From Ditylenchus dipsaci (taxonomy: Eukaryota; Nematoda; Chromadorea; Rhabditida; Anguinidae), in contig SADC01000391.1 in the NCBI GenBank assembly GCA_004194705.1, positions 47,362 to 111,361 of the forward strand: a stretch of 64,000 bases of DNA, read 5' to 3'. The translations under genes were made by a program, and so were the position numbers. The notes under the pieces were generated by a model. That model did not search any database, was not told where the DNA came from, and saw nothing but the letters and a program-made list of their open reading frames with translations. Shown here piece by piece: positions 1 through 9,762 of this stretch (positions within the stretch are counted from its first letter, which is position 1; every line of letters begins with the position of its first letter).

Positions 1-122
1 CTAATTATTGTCCACCCCATCAGCCCTTAGCCTATAGCCAATATTTTGCGAATTTGTTTTTTTGTTCTTTTGACTCGCACGATCTTTACTAATTTCATTT
101 TTTTTGATTTCGGCCAAGTCCA

Positions 123-332
123 TAGTTGCACGGCGCCGGCACCGACTTTTTTGTTTTTTTTATAAAAAATAATCTTAGCATTTACGGTAATAGCGAGTAT
201 GACCAATTAGTTTTTTCAATCTAAAATTAAGTCATTGGCAGTCTGGAAAAAATATTATCGGCAACGTTGGCACCCGGAAATTTTTCAGGTCGGGGCTCGT
301 TTCGATTAGCGGGGCCGGCGCCCGTGCAACTA
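123..332. mobile_element. Small TIR element, GTTGCACGG family
   Basis: The ends form an inverted repeat of about 20 bp (GTTGCACGGCGCCGG on the left, its complement ending CCGTGCAAC on the right). A TA dinucleotide lies at each end, consistent with a TA target duplication. The interior is T-rich and codes for nothing recognisable. A solo relative of the end sequence occurs at 22003-22020. The right-hand TA also serves as the left-hand TA of the next element. Confidence 0.6.
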
Positions 333-736
333 CAGTCGCCTCTCGATATAACGGCACACCCAAAAGTTCGTTTCCGCCTAGGGTCCGACACTTTTTTTAC
401 CTCTATTTTGGAAGTCTTTTGCCAGTTGTCTTTGGCTAGTCCAGTCGGAAATATCGCAAAGATTCCGATTTTGCCGATCGTTTTTGTAAATGGCAACAGT
501 TTTGCCAAAAAGCCTAATTTTCAAAAAGGGTGACGTCATATAGAGAGGCGCGGTTCTTTTTGGCAAAACTGTTGCCATTTACAAAAACGACCGGCAAAAT
601 CGGAATCCTTGCGATTTTTCCCACTAAACTAGCCAAAGACAACTGCAAAAGACTTTAAAAGTATAGGTAAAAAAAGTGTCGGACCCTAGGCGGGGACGAA
701 CTTTTGGGAGTGCCGTTATATCGAGAGGCGACTGTA
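331..736. mobile_element. TA-flanked foldback (CAGTC ends)
   Basis: The ends are TACAGTCGCCTCTCGATATA and its complement, with TA on both sides, as expected of a Tc1/mariner-type non-autonomous element. A second inverted repeat (GGCAACAGTTTTGCCAAAAA and its complement) folds the centre. No transposase is encoded. Related elements are at 3495-3755 and 45083-45517; they share the internal block around GTCGGACCC and the phrase AAAGTTCGTT. Confidence 0.8.
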
Positions 737-2004
737 TGGTCAAGTCAAAATTTTTCAAACTTTTAGGGGTTGAAAAAGAATTTTGGGCCTATCCTCAACA
801 GGGAGGTTTGCCTTGGTCTTTCAACCCCACCTCCCTCCTCCTATTCATCTTGTGTAATTAATAGAGGTCATACGGTAAGTTATCTTAATTATTATTATTT
901 TTTAAAGTTATTACACTCCAACCCGAAAATAGATTTCTGAAGTGTTATTCTACGAAATAGCTACAGTACTATCAAAAATTGTTTAAATCCAAGCCTTAAT
1001 CAAGCAAGTCATTAATGCCAAATTATTGAGGCTTGAATTTTTATTTAAAAAATAGTAATTTACTTTAGAAAATTGGCGGTTAGTTTAGGACTATTTTCAA
1101 GCAGAATAATGGCAAATATTGAGCAACCATCACGCGGAAGTTTATTTTGTAAATATATCCAAAATAGTGCCAAATTTTAATAGAGCATTTACAAAAAAGC
1201 TTTCACATCACAGTCTCTACCATGGAATTAAAAGTTTTGCACCTAGCTTTGAAAAATTACGAAATTTCGCCTGGATCACCTTTTCAAATTATATTGACGA
1301 AGCCGAATATTAGATCCCGTAAACTAGAATGCAAGTCAAATCTTTGGCGGGTAGACTTGACGCAATTTTGGTTCCATTTGTATGAATTCGCGCCTTTATC
1401 AATTTTAGTATTTTTCGCGGTTTGAGACACACATTCAAGTCCGTCCTAACTTATGCTCGTCTACCTGGTGCGCCTAGGGATTAAAAATTGAAAATCATTC
1501 ATCAAACAGACAAAATAAAAAAAATTGAAAGGCGCGAATTCAAATAAAATAGTAGGTGTGGCCCTTTTTAGAGACGAGAGATTTTATTTCTAGATGGCAA
1601 GTAAATTTAGAGGTCCTCGAACTTTTTTTTCGTAAATAGTAATTTATCATTGTTGCACTGTTAAGAAATTGGCCGTTGAATATTTGACCGATAAATAGTG
1701 AAATTGGAAGTGGTCATCAAATTTTTCTCACCCGGTTTTTGGGTAGGTAAGGTTTAAAGTGTCCGGTTTTTTATTAAAATGCGCGGCCAGATCTAGCCCT
1801 AATAAATAAAACTGCAGATATCCAAAAATATCCTAATGCTGCAATTGTATACACAGCACGGTAAATCGGGAAAAAATACAGGGACCCATATCCAATTGCC
1901 ATAACACCTTATGGTTGCCTCCATCCCCTACTACAGTCCTGCCCACATCCCTCTCTAAATCCAAGGTAAAATATTTGCAAAAGCAAAAAATGAATCTAGC
2001 AAAC
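737..2004. other. No gene seen; small inverted repeat
   Basis: AT-rich sequence with stop codons in all frames. The only structure noted is an inverted pair of the word AAAGGCGCGAATTC at about 1384 and 1528, which recurs at 21115 and 61340. Nothing else can be supported. Confidence 0.4.
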
Positions 2005-2104
2005 AGTCGGGTTTTATTTTTGCCTTGGTCCCCCTGTTATACTTTTTTGCAAAAAAATTTAAAAAAAAACAACAGGGGACCAAGGCGAAAATTAAAACCC
2101 CGAG
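2005..2104. repeat. Hairpin with CCTTGGTCCCC box
   Basis: Two arms, GGGTTTTATTTTTGCCTTGG and the complement of its continuation around AACAGGGGACCAAGGC, face each other across an A/T-rich loop of about 30 bp. The box CCTTGGTCCCC lies inside other foldbacks of this window as well. It is probably the remnant of a non-autonomous element. Confidence 0.6.
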
Positions 2105-3494
2105 TTTTCACTGGAACCTAAAAAATTCTATCCAAATTCACTGTTCAATACCAAAACACCAAATAAAAAAGAGTACAAATCAACAGTAGTAGTAGTAAAT
2201 ATTGGAGCTACCCCCCACAATCACTGGCTGAACACCACCACTACTAAACGAATAAGAACTACTAATGCTACTACCCCAAAACTACTTTTTGCTGGTCTCA
2301 CCACCCCCCTCCTATCAACATCAATTCGCCCCAAACAAAAAACAGTGTGTGTGCTCAAAAAAAGATGGCTGTGAGGGGTGGGGTAATCAGGAACAGCAGT
2401 TGTGTCTGGGATAGTGGGTTGTTGTTTTTTGCTCTACTTCTCATGCATTCCCAGCTGGTCAGTGAGTGGTGGTGACCACCGCCTGGTGGTGACAGCCGTT
2501 TTTTTGCAATCCTTTGTCTGGGTTGCTGAGAAACTGGGTCAGCACCACTTTTTTGTCGAGGGGCTAATGCAGTGCTGGCTAGCCAGCAGCCGCTTTTTGA
2601 ACACTTTTTTTGCGCTCCTGCCCCACTTGTTCATTTAGTAGAGTGGGTGATGGTGTCACCAGGAGGCACAGCTCTTTTTCTGGGCTGTTCCACTTTTTTG
2701 GATTGCTGGTTTTTCGAACACTCTTCTTTGAAATGGCTTCCCCCCACCACCAATTTTTGGGAAGACAACAGCAGCAGACACATCAGATATTTTTTATGTG
2801 TGTGTCAGAGAAGTAGGAATGGCTGGCGGCTGGCGAGCACCACTATTTATCTTTTTCCCTGTTTGTTGTTGGTGAAGTGGAGATGAAGGGACCAGCCAAC
2901 ACCAAAAAAGACTGCTTTGACTTTTTTTGGGACGGCTTGCTCCCTCGCTTGGTTAGTTATTTATTTGAAAAAATGAGACGGCTATTTCTGGGATGGAATC
3001 GATAAGAAGCTGAGGGTGGCAAGAACAGGAAGCTGTTTTGGGTGGTAGACTAGAAAAGAATGGAAATTATAGTTTTACATGAAATGCTTGTTGAAAGTGT
3101 GCAAATATTGTTGAAATCGATTTTTAAAATTGACTGGATTTAGCAAAATTTTAGTTTATAAAAGTGTTAATCCGAGAAAAATTAAACTAATGCTCTAAAA
3201 CACCAAAATAAATTTTTTCACAATTTTTGTGAGAAATCAGTGATTTACTAGAGAGAAACAGAATTTTATTAGGCAAGACTAGTAATCTATAGTAATTTAT
3301 ATGATAGACCGACCAGGGACAGCCTAATATAATTTCAAATGGTCATCGTTAATTGACCATAATCAACTTAAACAACAAATGCAATATAGTTGCTTGTAGA
3401 CTATTCAAATAGGTATTTAATAATACCATGTTTCATCATAACAATATACAAAGTTTGAAAAAATTATAGTGAAAAATCGAAGGTCCCTAAAGTA
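2105..3494. other. GC-richer low-copy stretch, possible unresolved exons
   Basis: From about 2180 to 2900 the sequence is richer in G and C than its surroundings and shows no copy elsewhere in the window. On the minus strand there are protein-like snatches: a stretch reading SSSYSFSSGG near 2230-2290, and QRIAKKRLSPPGGGHHHS near 2460-2530 just after a TTTCTCAG acceptor. I could not chain them by splice phase. This may be coding or conserved regulatory DNA of a host gene. From 2900 to 3494 I see nothing. Confidence 0.2.
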
Positions 3495-3755
3495 TACAGT
3501 CAAACCTCGTTTATCCGGCACCCGCTAAAGTTCGTTTTGAAAAAAGGGTGCCAAGTAACCGGTTTTTGCTTTTTTAATGACAAAATTGCAGGGTTTTTAA
3601 AAAACGATCTGAAAAATCGGAATCCTGACCATATTTCCGACCAGACTGTAAAAACAGGACTGGCGAAAGTTTTCAAAAATTGGGTTAAAAAAAGTGTCGG
3701 ACCCTAGGTGGGAACGAACTTGAAGTGGGTGCCGGTTAAACGAGCCTTGACTGTA
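3495..3755. mobile_element. TA-flanked foldback (CAGTCAAACCTCG ends)
   Basis: The left end reads TACAGTCAAACCTCGTTTAT, and the right end is its imperfect complement finishing TTGACTGTA; TA lies at each end. Internal arms share the GTCGGACCC and GGAATCC blocks with the elements at 331-736 and 45083-45517. It has no coding capacity and is a Tc1/mariner-type MITE. Confidence 0.8.
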
Positions 3756-3771
3756 TAAGGTCCCAACAGAA

Positions 3772-3962
3772 GGTGTATGGCCAGTTCGCCACACGGCCAG
3801 TTCGCCACGGTTTTGTTTTAGGCTTAGGCAAGGGTGAGCCAGCGTATGTTCGGACGGGCTCAAAGATGTTACCCGAACTATAAAAAAGTTAAAAAATTGT
3901 TTGGTGGCCTCTTTTGTGGCAAAATGGTTATTTTGAAAACCGTGGCGGACTGGCCTGTCTCC
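3772..3962. mobile_element. GGTGTATGGCCAGTTCGCC foldback
   Basis: The left end carries two copies of the word GGCCAGTTCGCCAC; the right end is the complement (CCGTGGCGGACTGGCC then TGTCTCC). It is an inverted-orientation relative of the element at 60399-60609, matching it through the terminal words and the interior. Flanking octamers match poorly, so the target duplication is degraded or the ends are slightly off. Confidence 0.65.
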
Positions 3963-4759
3963 CAAACAAAATCCAGCGCTTCACCCACTGCGCCTTGTAA
4001 TCCAAGTAAAAGTCGGCTACTGCCCATTTTTGCCTGGTTTGAAAGGCCGTGAAAGGTGTAACTGAAAAATAGTTGAAACACACTTCTGTAAAAGAAAATG
4101 TAAATCCACTCTTTTCCAGTTTTTGTTGCTTATTATGAACAGTAATTATCGTTAATGTGTGTATGAAGTTGGTTGACGTTCCTGCTATAATCAGTGGTTT
4201 GAAACAATCCAAACTAATTTTTTTTGTGGTTTACAAACACCAGAACCAAATTTAAATATGTGTTTGCATCACAAAATAAATTTCCTCGCCATTTTGGACG
4301 AGAAAAACTTACGAGAAACTCTTCCAAGAGAATTTCTTCGAAAAACCGAATCTCGAAAAAGTTAATTGTGCACCAAAAACACACACGGAAAATTGTTATA
4401 AATCCTTCCTGGATCCTTTCATTGATTTCAAAGCAAGGAGTAACCGAGAATAGTGAGAATATATGTGCAGCAGAGAAAAAGAGACACCCACACCCCACAC
4501 ACTGACCACTAGATGTTTTTTCTTGCTTCTCAACAAAAGAACTAAAACCGATCAATAGCTTTATAAAAGTCAGCAACTGCGCCACTAAAATATTTTCGGT
4601 TGTTGGTTGAAATATTGGGCTGAATTATACTTTAATTGGTCTGACCGAAATCGGGGTTTAAGTTGCCAAATGCATTTTTAGACCCCAAAAATATAGAAAA
4701 CGTGTATTTTTTCCGGAAAGCAATTTTCGGCCAAGGCAAAGAAATCTAAAGATTACCAA
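3963..4759. repeat. Dispersed repeat, inverted copy at 7200-7400
   Basis: The segment around 4090-4260, including AACAGTAATTATCGTTAATG, is nearly the exact complement of 7240-7330. The rest of the stretch shows no gene. The two copies could be the ends of one larger foldback enclosing 4.3-7.2 kb, or two independent insertions. Confidence 0.5.
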
Positions 4760-5148
4760 TAGAGATGGCATCCGGGATTTCGGGATTTTCCTTTCGAACA
4801 AATTTTGGAGCCACTTTTAACAGACATTTATAGCTAAAAAATTACAAGCTTCAGCTACTTTTTATTCCTCTGTCTGTTGTACTCTTCACTATTTGAATTT
4901 GATTTGAAAATTTTGGACCTGCGACCCTGAATCCTGAAATCGACCCGAACGGGATCCCGTTTTGTTAATCTCGGAATTCATGGTCGCAGGTCCAAAATTT
5001 TCAAATTAAATTCAAAAAGTAAAAACATCAATAGATAGAGGAATAAAAGTAGCCATAGGTTGTAAAATTTTTAGCCATCAATGTTCGCTAAAAGTGGATC
5101 AAAAGTGCGTTTTGTAAAAAAATACCGAAATCCCGGATGCCATCTCTA
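4760..5148. mobile_element. Foldback TAGAGATGGCATCCGGGA
   Basis: The terminal inverted repeat starts TAGAGATGGCATCCGGGATT, and the right end is its complement. The flanks are ATTACCAA and GTTACCAA, a 7-of-8 match that looks like an 8 bp target-site duplication. The arms run on through the interior, with the block CGGGATCC near the centre. No open frame of interest. The duplication length suggests a hAT- or P-type transposase mobilised it. Confidence 0.75.
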
Positions 5149-5516
5149 GTTACCAAAATATACCAAAAAAACTTCTCAGCCCCTTGCGCCCATTTTTCGG
5201 GAGCAGGGGGATTTTTCGGACATTTTTCGTTTTTTTCGCCCTTGTTCCACCGATGCGAAAACCAAAAATTTTAATCAATTTTTTTTCAAAAAATTGCTTT
5301 CTGACAAAAGGAAAACACCTCTTCTATCGTTTTTTGGGTCTCAAAAGCATTTGGTACACTTAAAAGCCGATTTTGGGCAAACCCACCAAAGTGTAGCCCT
5401 GAAGTGTAGCCCCGAAGATTTTAACGAATAAAGATTTCTTAGAAAAATCTTTGACCGACAACGTTTTTAAGAAGGCGAAATAGTGGCGTTGTCACGTTCG
5501 GCGTGTTAGGTGTTAG

Positions 5517-6746
5517 TATTAGGTCGTCCGGGAAGTTCGTGCGTTGTTTTAAATTTTTTGTGGTATTGTGTTTTACTATAGATTTCATAATCATTTTTCA
5601 AAAGGTGACCCCTCATTTTGTATTTAAGATTTGCAGCCACAAAAAAGGGTCAAATTAAAAAAATGGGTAATATTTAATTCTGCCCCCTAATCTGTGAAAA
5701 ATGCCCCCTAATTTCGGGAAAAATGCCCCCTAATTTGAATTGCCCCCTAATTACTGAAAAATGCCCCTAATTACTGAAAAATGCCCCCTAATTTTCTGAA
5801 AAATGCCCCCTAATTTTTTTTCTCGTCATTTTTAGTCAAAATTTTGCGGGAATTCAAATTTTCTAGTCAGAAAATAACTTGGATTGGTCAGAATCCCACC
5901 GCGGAATGGCCAGAAGCGCCTGAAAGTTGGTTTTTTGGGGGTTTACTAAAGGGGGGTATACTTTTTGTGAAAAATCGATTGAGCGGATCAGATTTTTTTA
6001 CGTTTTTCATGGTCCAAAACCTGTTTTCTAGATCAACTCGGGCATGCTGAAGATGGTTTGACAGTAGTAAAATGCCGTTTTCTCGAGTACTTTTTGAGTT
6101 TTGAGGAATAATTGATTTTGGTGAAATCATTTATTTGCCAAAACTCAAAAAATACTCGAGAAAACGGCATTTTACTACTGTCAAACCATCTTCAGCATGC
6201 CCGAGTTGATCTAGAAAACAGGTTTTGGACCATGAAAAACGTAAAAAAATTTTTGATCCAAGTGGACGACCACTTGGTTTGGTTGGTTCAGACTAAAAAA
6301 TTTAAAAACCACCGTAAGCCTGGAATTCTGAGCGATTAAGCTCATCGGACCCGAAATCTGATCAGCTCAATCGACTTTTCGCAAAAAGTAAACCCCCCCC
6401 CTATTTAGTAAACCCCCAAAAAACCAACTTTCAGGGACTTCTGGCCATTCCGCGGTGGGATTCTGACCAATCCAAGTTATTTTCTTACTAGAAAATTTGA
6501 ATTCCGCGAAGTTTAAAAAAAAGTAAAAATTAGGGGCATTTTTCAGAAAATTAGGGGCATTTTTCAGTAATTAGGGGCAATTCGAATTAGGGGGCATTTT
6601 TCACAGATTAGGGGCATTTTTCACAGATTAGGGGGCAGAATTAAATACCACCCTTAAAAAAATTGACCATAAAATCTGTAGAAAAAACACTATGCCACAG
6701 AAAGTTTTTTTCAAAAAAACACATGAACTTTCCGGGCGACCTAATA
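5517..6746. mobile_element. Mariner-like foldback
   Basis: The ends are TTAGGTCGTCCGGGAAGTTC and its imperfect complement, with TA at 5517-5518 and 6745-6746. This terminal wording is typical of mariner elements. The arms run about 140 bp inward on each side and are then interrupted by another element (5665-6653). No mariner transposase is present, so it depends on one elsewhere. Confidence 0.75.
5665..6653. mobile_element. 989 bp foldback with TGCCCCCTAATT word arrays
   Basis: The two arms are complementary almost to the centre. The outer part of each arm is a tandem run of the word TGCCCCCTAATT followed by CTGAAAAA. The ten bases TTAAAAAAAT flank the element on both sides (5655-5664 and 6654-6663), an apparent target-site duplication within the mariner-like element. 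The inner arms belong to the CTGAAGATGGTTTGACAGT foldback family. The right arm carries extra sequence (about 6255-6345). No protein is encoded. Confidence 0.8.
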
Positions 6747-7099
6747 TTTTGCGAGAGTGACGCAATTTTTTTTGTTATTTTAGCGTAAATAAATTTCTAA
6801 ATTTAAACAGTTCCGTGCTAAATAGCACCTGTAAGTGCCACTTTTGTAGGCTGTACCTTCCATTTGGCTTGTAGTAAGTAGTTCTTTGGTTGTTCGGCAG
6901 TGACGTCAAGTGTCTTTTATTTGTGAACAAATGCCATTTGCTGCCTACAATACTTCTTTTCTCACAAATTATTTTAGTCAAAACAGAAAGAGAGTCCAAC
7001 CAAATTGTTGTGGGATAGCTCAAACAAAAGACCACACACACCCCACAGTTGTGGTTCATTCCAGGCATACAATTGTGGGAAGTAGCTGAATACAATATC

Positions 7100-7804
7100 C
7101 ACCGTAAAAAATTATTTCAAAAAGGACAAAAAAAGAAGCAGAAATGAACATTTAAGATTTAGATAATAGTGCATGCAAGATGCCTACTAACATTTTCTAG
7201 TGCAAACATATAATTTTTTTTTTGGTGCTAATGTTGGTAAACCACAAAAGAGTTTGAATTGCCAAGGCAGTGATTACAGCAGGAATGTCAACTAACTTTA
7301 TACACACATTAACGATAATTACTGTTTATAATAAACAACAAAAATTGATGGAGATGTTGAAAAAAGTATTTGGTTCGTAGCTTGATATACCCTCCCTCAC
7401 AGTTGTCTGTAAAACTGTGTTTTAGACCTTTTAAAAGAAAAAAACTATACGATTAAAATAACAAAAAGGTCGTTTTTCTTACATTTTTTGTCCGAGCAGA
7501 ATATTTGCAAAAAAATGTAAAATTAAAGAACCGTATTCTTTATCGCTCAAAATTATGGGCATTATATGTTTTAGACGGGCCCCGAAAAATATGCCTTGGT
7601 CTGCTCTGCTGATTGGTTTGCAAAATTAAAAAAAAACTATTTTTTTAATAATTTTTTTCTCATCTTTCTCACCCCTTTTATCAAATACTTGAACGCCATA
7701 GATGTGATGTTTTCAATAATTGCTAGCCAAAAAAAACATTGCTCATATTTATTTCACAAATATGTGCCAGGATGAATAAAAACAGCATGCATGGCAGAAT
7801 CTCT
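7100..7804. other. No gene seen
   Basis: This contains the second copy of the 4.1 kb dispersed repeat (7240-7400, inverted). Otherwise it is AT-rich sequence without coding or structural signals that I can support. Confidence 0.4.
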
Positions 7805-8445
7805 TTATGCGATTGTACAACAAGGAAACCTCGCGAACTTGTGGTTTACTCGTCCAAGAGAGTTTGGTCACATTGGGTAGCCATTATGCAACTTTAAATC
7901 TAATCTATTGAGATCTCGGCCCCATAGGCCAAAAATTGGAATGAGGAGGTCAGCAAAGTATTGAAAAACCACAGAATGGGCCAAGGCATTATTGAATCTT
8001 GATGGGGGTTTTTTAGGTTACAGGTTCAAATGCTACTGAGTGCACACCCTATTTTTCATTCGAATTTTTTTATTTTTTTTGCTCTAATAATTTTTTATAT
8101 CTAACAGGCTGAGGATTATTTTGACACCCAAATTTGTGAAAAAGTGGGTAAAATATTGTGTGCACCCAGTAGTATTCGAACCTGTGACCTAGTTGACGCA
8201 TATGAAGCCTTTTTGTTCCTTTTTCTTAGCCTTCGATTATTTATTTTTTGCAGATTTCCTTATCATTGGAAAATCTATAAACCCCATGTGGTTGAAAATT
8301 CTTTACTGGTCTTTTTATCCCAGCTTTTTGGCCCATCAGCCCGAGATCTCAACAGGTTTGATTTAAAGTCGCATACTGGCTATCCAATGCGATCAAACTC
8401 TCCTGGGCTAGTGAAAAACAAGTTCGCGGTGCTCCCCCGTAAGTC
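7805..8445. mobile_element. Foldback with tRNA-like words at its centre
   Basis: The left arm (ACAAGGAAACCTCGCGAACT onward) is complementary to the right arm ending ACAAGTTCGCGGTGCTCCCC; both contain CCGAGATCTCAA and ATCCAATGCGAT-like blocks. Near the turn each arm carries a box-B-like word (ACAGGTTCAAATGCT on the left, its complement on the right) followed by a TGCACACC-type block. The ends are not sharply defined. Confidence 0.6.
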
Positions 8446-9010
8446 AAAATTTTTTTTATTCAATTCTGCCTTTTTGGTTTTTATATTTTGACAGCGCCAA
8501 AATATTGACAAAAAATATCTTTCTAACACCGACCAGGAAATAAATTAGCTCACTATATCAAAAAAGTTGTACTCTGTAAACTTTAACTATTTTTTATGGA
8601 CAAAGGAATAAATATTTTCGTGAGACAAGTGAGTGTTACTCATGCTACAGTCAACTGTATTAGATATGGATTAGTCACGTACATGCTACAAACACACAAC
8701 AAAGTCACAGTTTTAGACTTTAGTACTCCAGATCCAGTACTATTATGACAAAGATTTGTTTATTGTAAAATGTGGACACCTAGACAGAAATTCAAATTAT
8801 CGCGCAATGCAACTACGTTTTCAAATAAAATTCCGAGTATTATATTTAATTGGTGGGTTCAAAACTCACAAAAATTTCATAGTAGACATTTTACTGCTAA
8901 TATAGAAAAAAAGAAAAAAGTTCAAAGTATTTTTTAGCTGATAATAATAATAATAATGTGCAAGTTACATCCAAAGTGTCCAAAAACACTTAAAAAGTAC
9001 CGAAAGTTAT
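8446..9010. other. No gene seen
   Basis: AT-rich, frequent stops in all frames. No repeat matching elsewhere in the window was noticed. Confidence 0.4.
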
Positions 9011-9265
9011 TACCGTAAAATCTCTTATTTAAGACCGCCCCCCCCCTAATTCAAAATTGCGTTTTTGGCATTGTGTTTTTGACCAACTTTTCGAAAAGTT
9101 TTTCATGCAAGTTATACCTCATTTTGTAGCTCAACTCTCTGGCTACAAAATGAGTGGTAACATGCATGAAAGCAGTCTTAAAAAGTGGGTCGAAAACGCA
9201 ATGCCACAAACACGATTTTGAACCAGGGATGGGGGTGGTAAGTTGTAGGGGCTTAAATTAAAAGT
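9011..9265. mobile_element. Degenerate TA foldback (TACCGTAAAATCTCTT)
   Basis: The left end reads TACCGTAAAATCTCTTATTT and the right side carries a rough complement. The centre is a clear hairpin with arms ending CTCATTTTGTAG and CTACAAAATGAGTGGT. The same centre box is found in the otherwise different foldback at 34978-35207. The right boundary is approximate. Confidence 0.5.
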
Positions 9266-9622
9266 TTTAATGTACTTTACCGTTTTATTTATCAAAAGAC
9301 AGAGAAAAGTTGTTTCGATTGTTTTTAAACTTTTGTAAATTTCACTAAATTAATTTAAAAAGGCTGACACTTTTTCCCGAACCGCGGGCATTTTTCCGTT
9401 GCAACCATCTAAATTTTACTGAATTCGAAACGGCGGCGAACAATTTAGCGGATACTGATTGTGCTCACTACGAATTTTCGATTTTTCTGAAGAAATTAAA
9501 GGAAATTTAGTTGAGTCTCGATATAAGATAAACTGAGAGAAACTGAGTCCATTTTTGAGCTTTGTATCAAATTTTCAAGATCATAATGTCAAAAATTTTG
9601 TGTGATTGTCTAATAAGTGCAG

Positions 9623-9762
9623 TTAAACAAGAATAAAACCCACAGTAGCTGCAGCAAAGGACATGTGATTGTTGGCAGCAGTAGCAGCAGCCCGCATCCC
9701 AGGCAAACCCATTGGGTAGGAGGACAGCAGATTGGCATTGTTGGAGAAGGAGGAAAACAGAT
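9623..9762 (-). CDS. Exon X4, C-terminal exon
   Basis: Acceptor CTTTGCAG; the first two bases complete a GAT codon with the G left by exon X3. It reads DLFSSFSNNANLLSSYPMG then LPGMRAAATAANNHMSF and stops at TAA (9623-9625). No clear AATAAA was found just downstream, so the last codons could be intron read-through from a GTGGGT donor inside the exon. Confidence 0.6.

Noticed and set aside
2402..2886. Plus-strand frames of 78 and 104 codons
   Set aside because: Overlapping frames rich in Trp, Cys and Phe without motif; typical of non-coding or antisense sequence.
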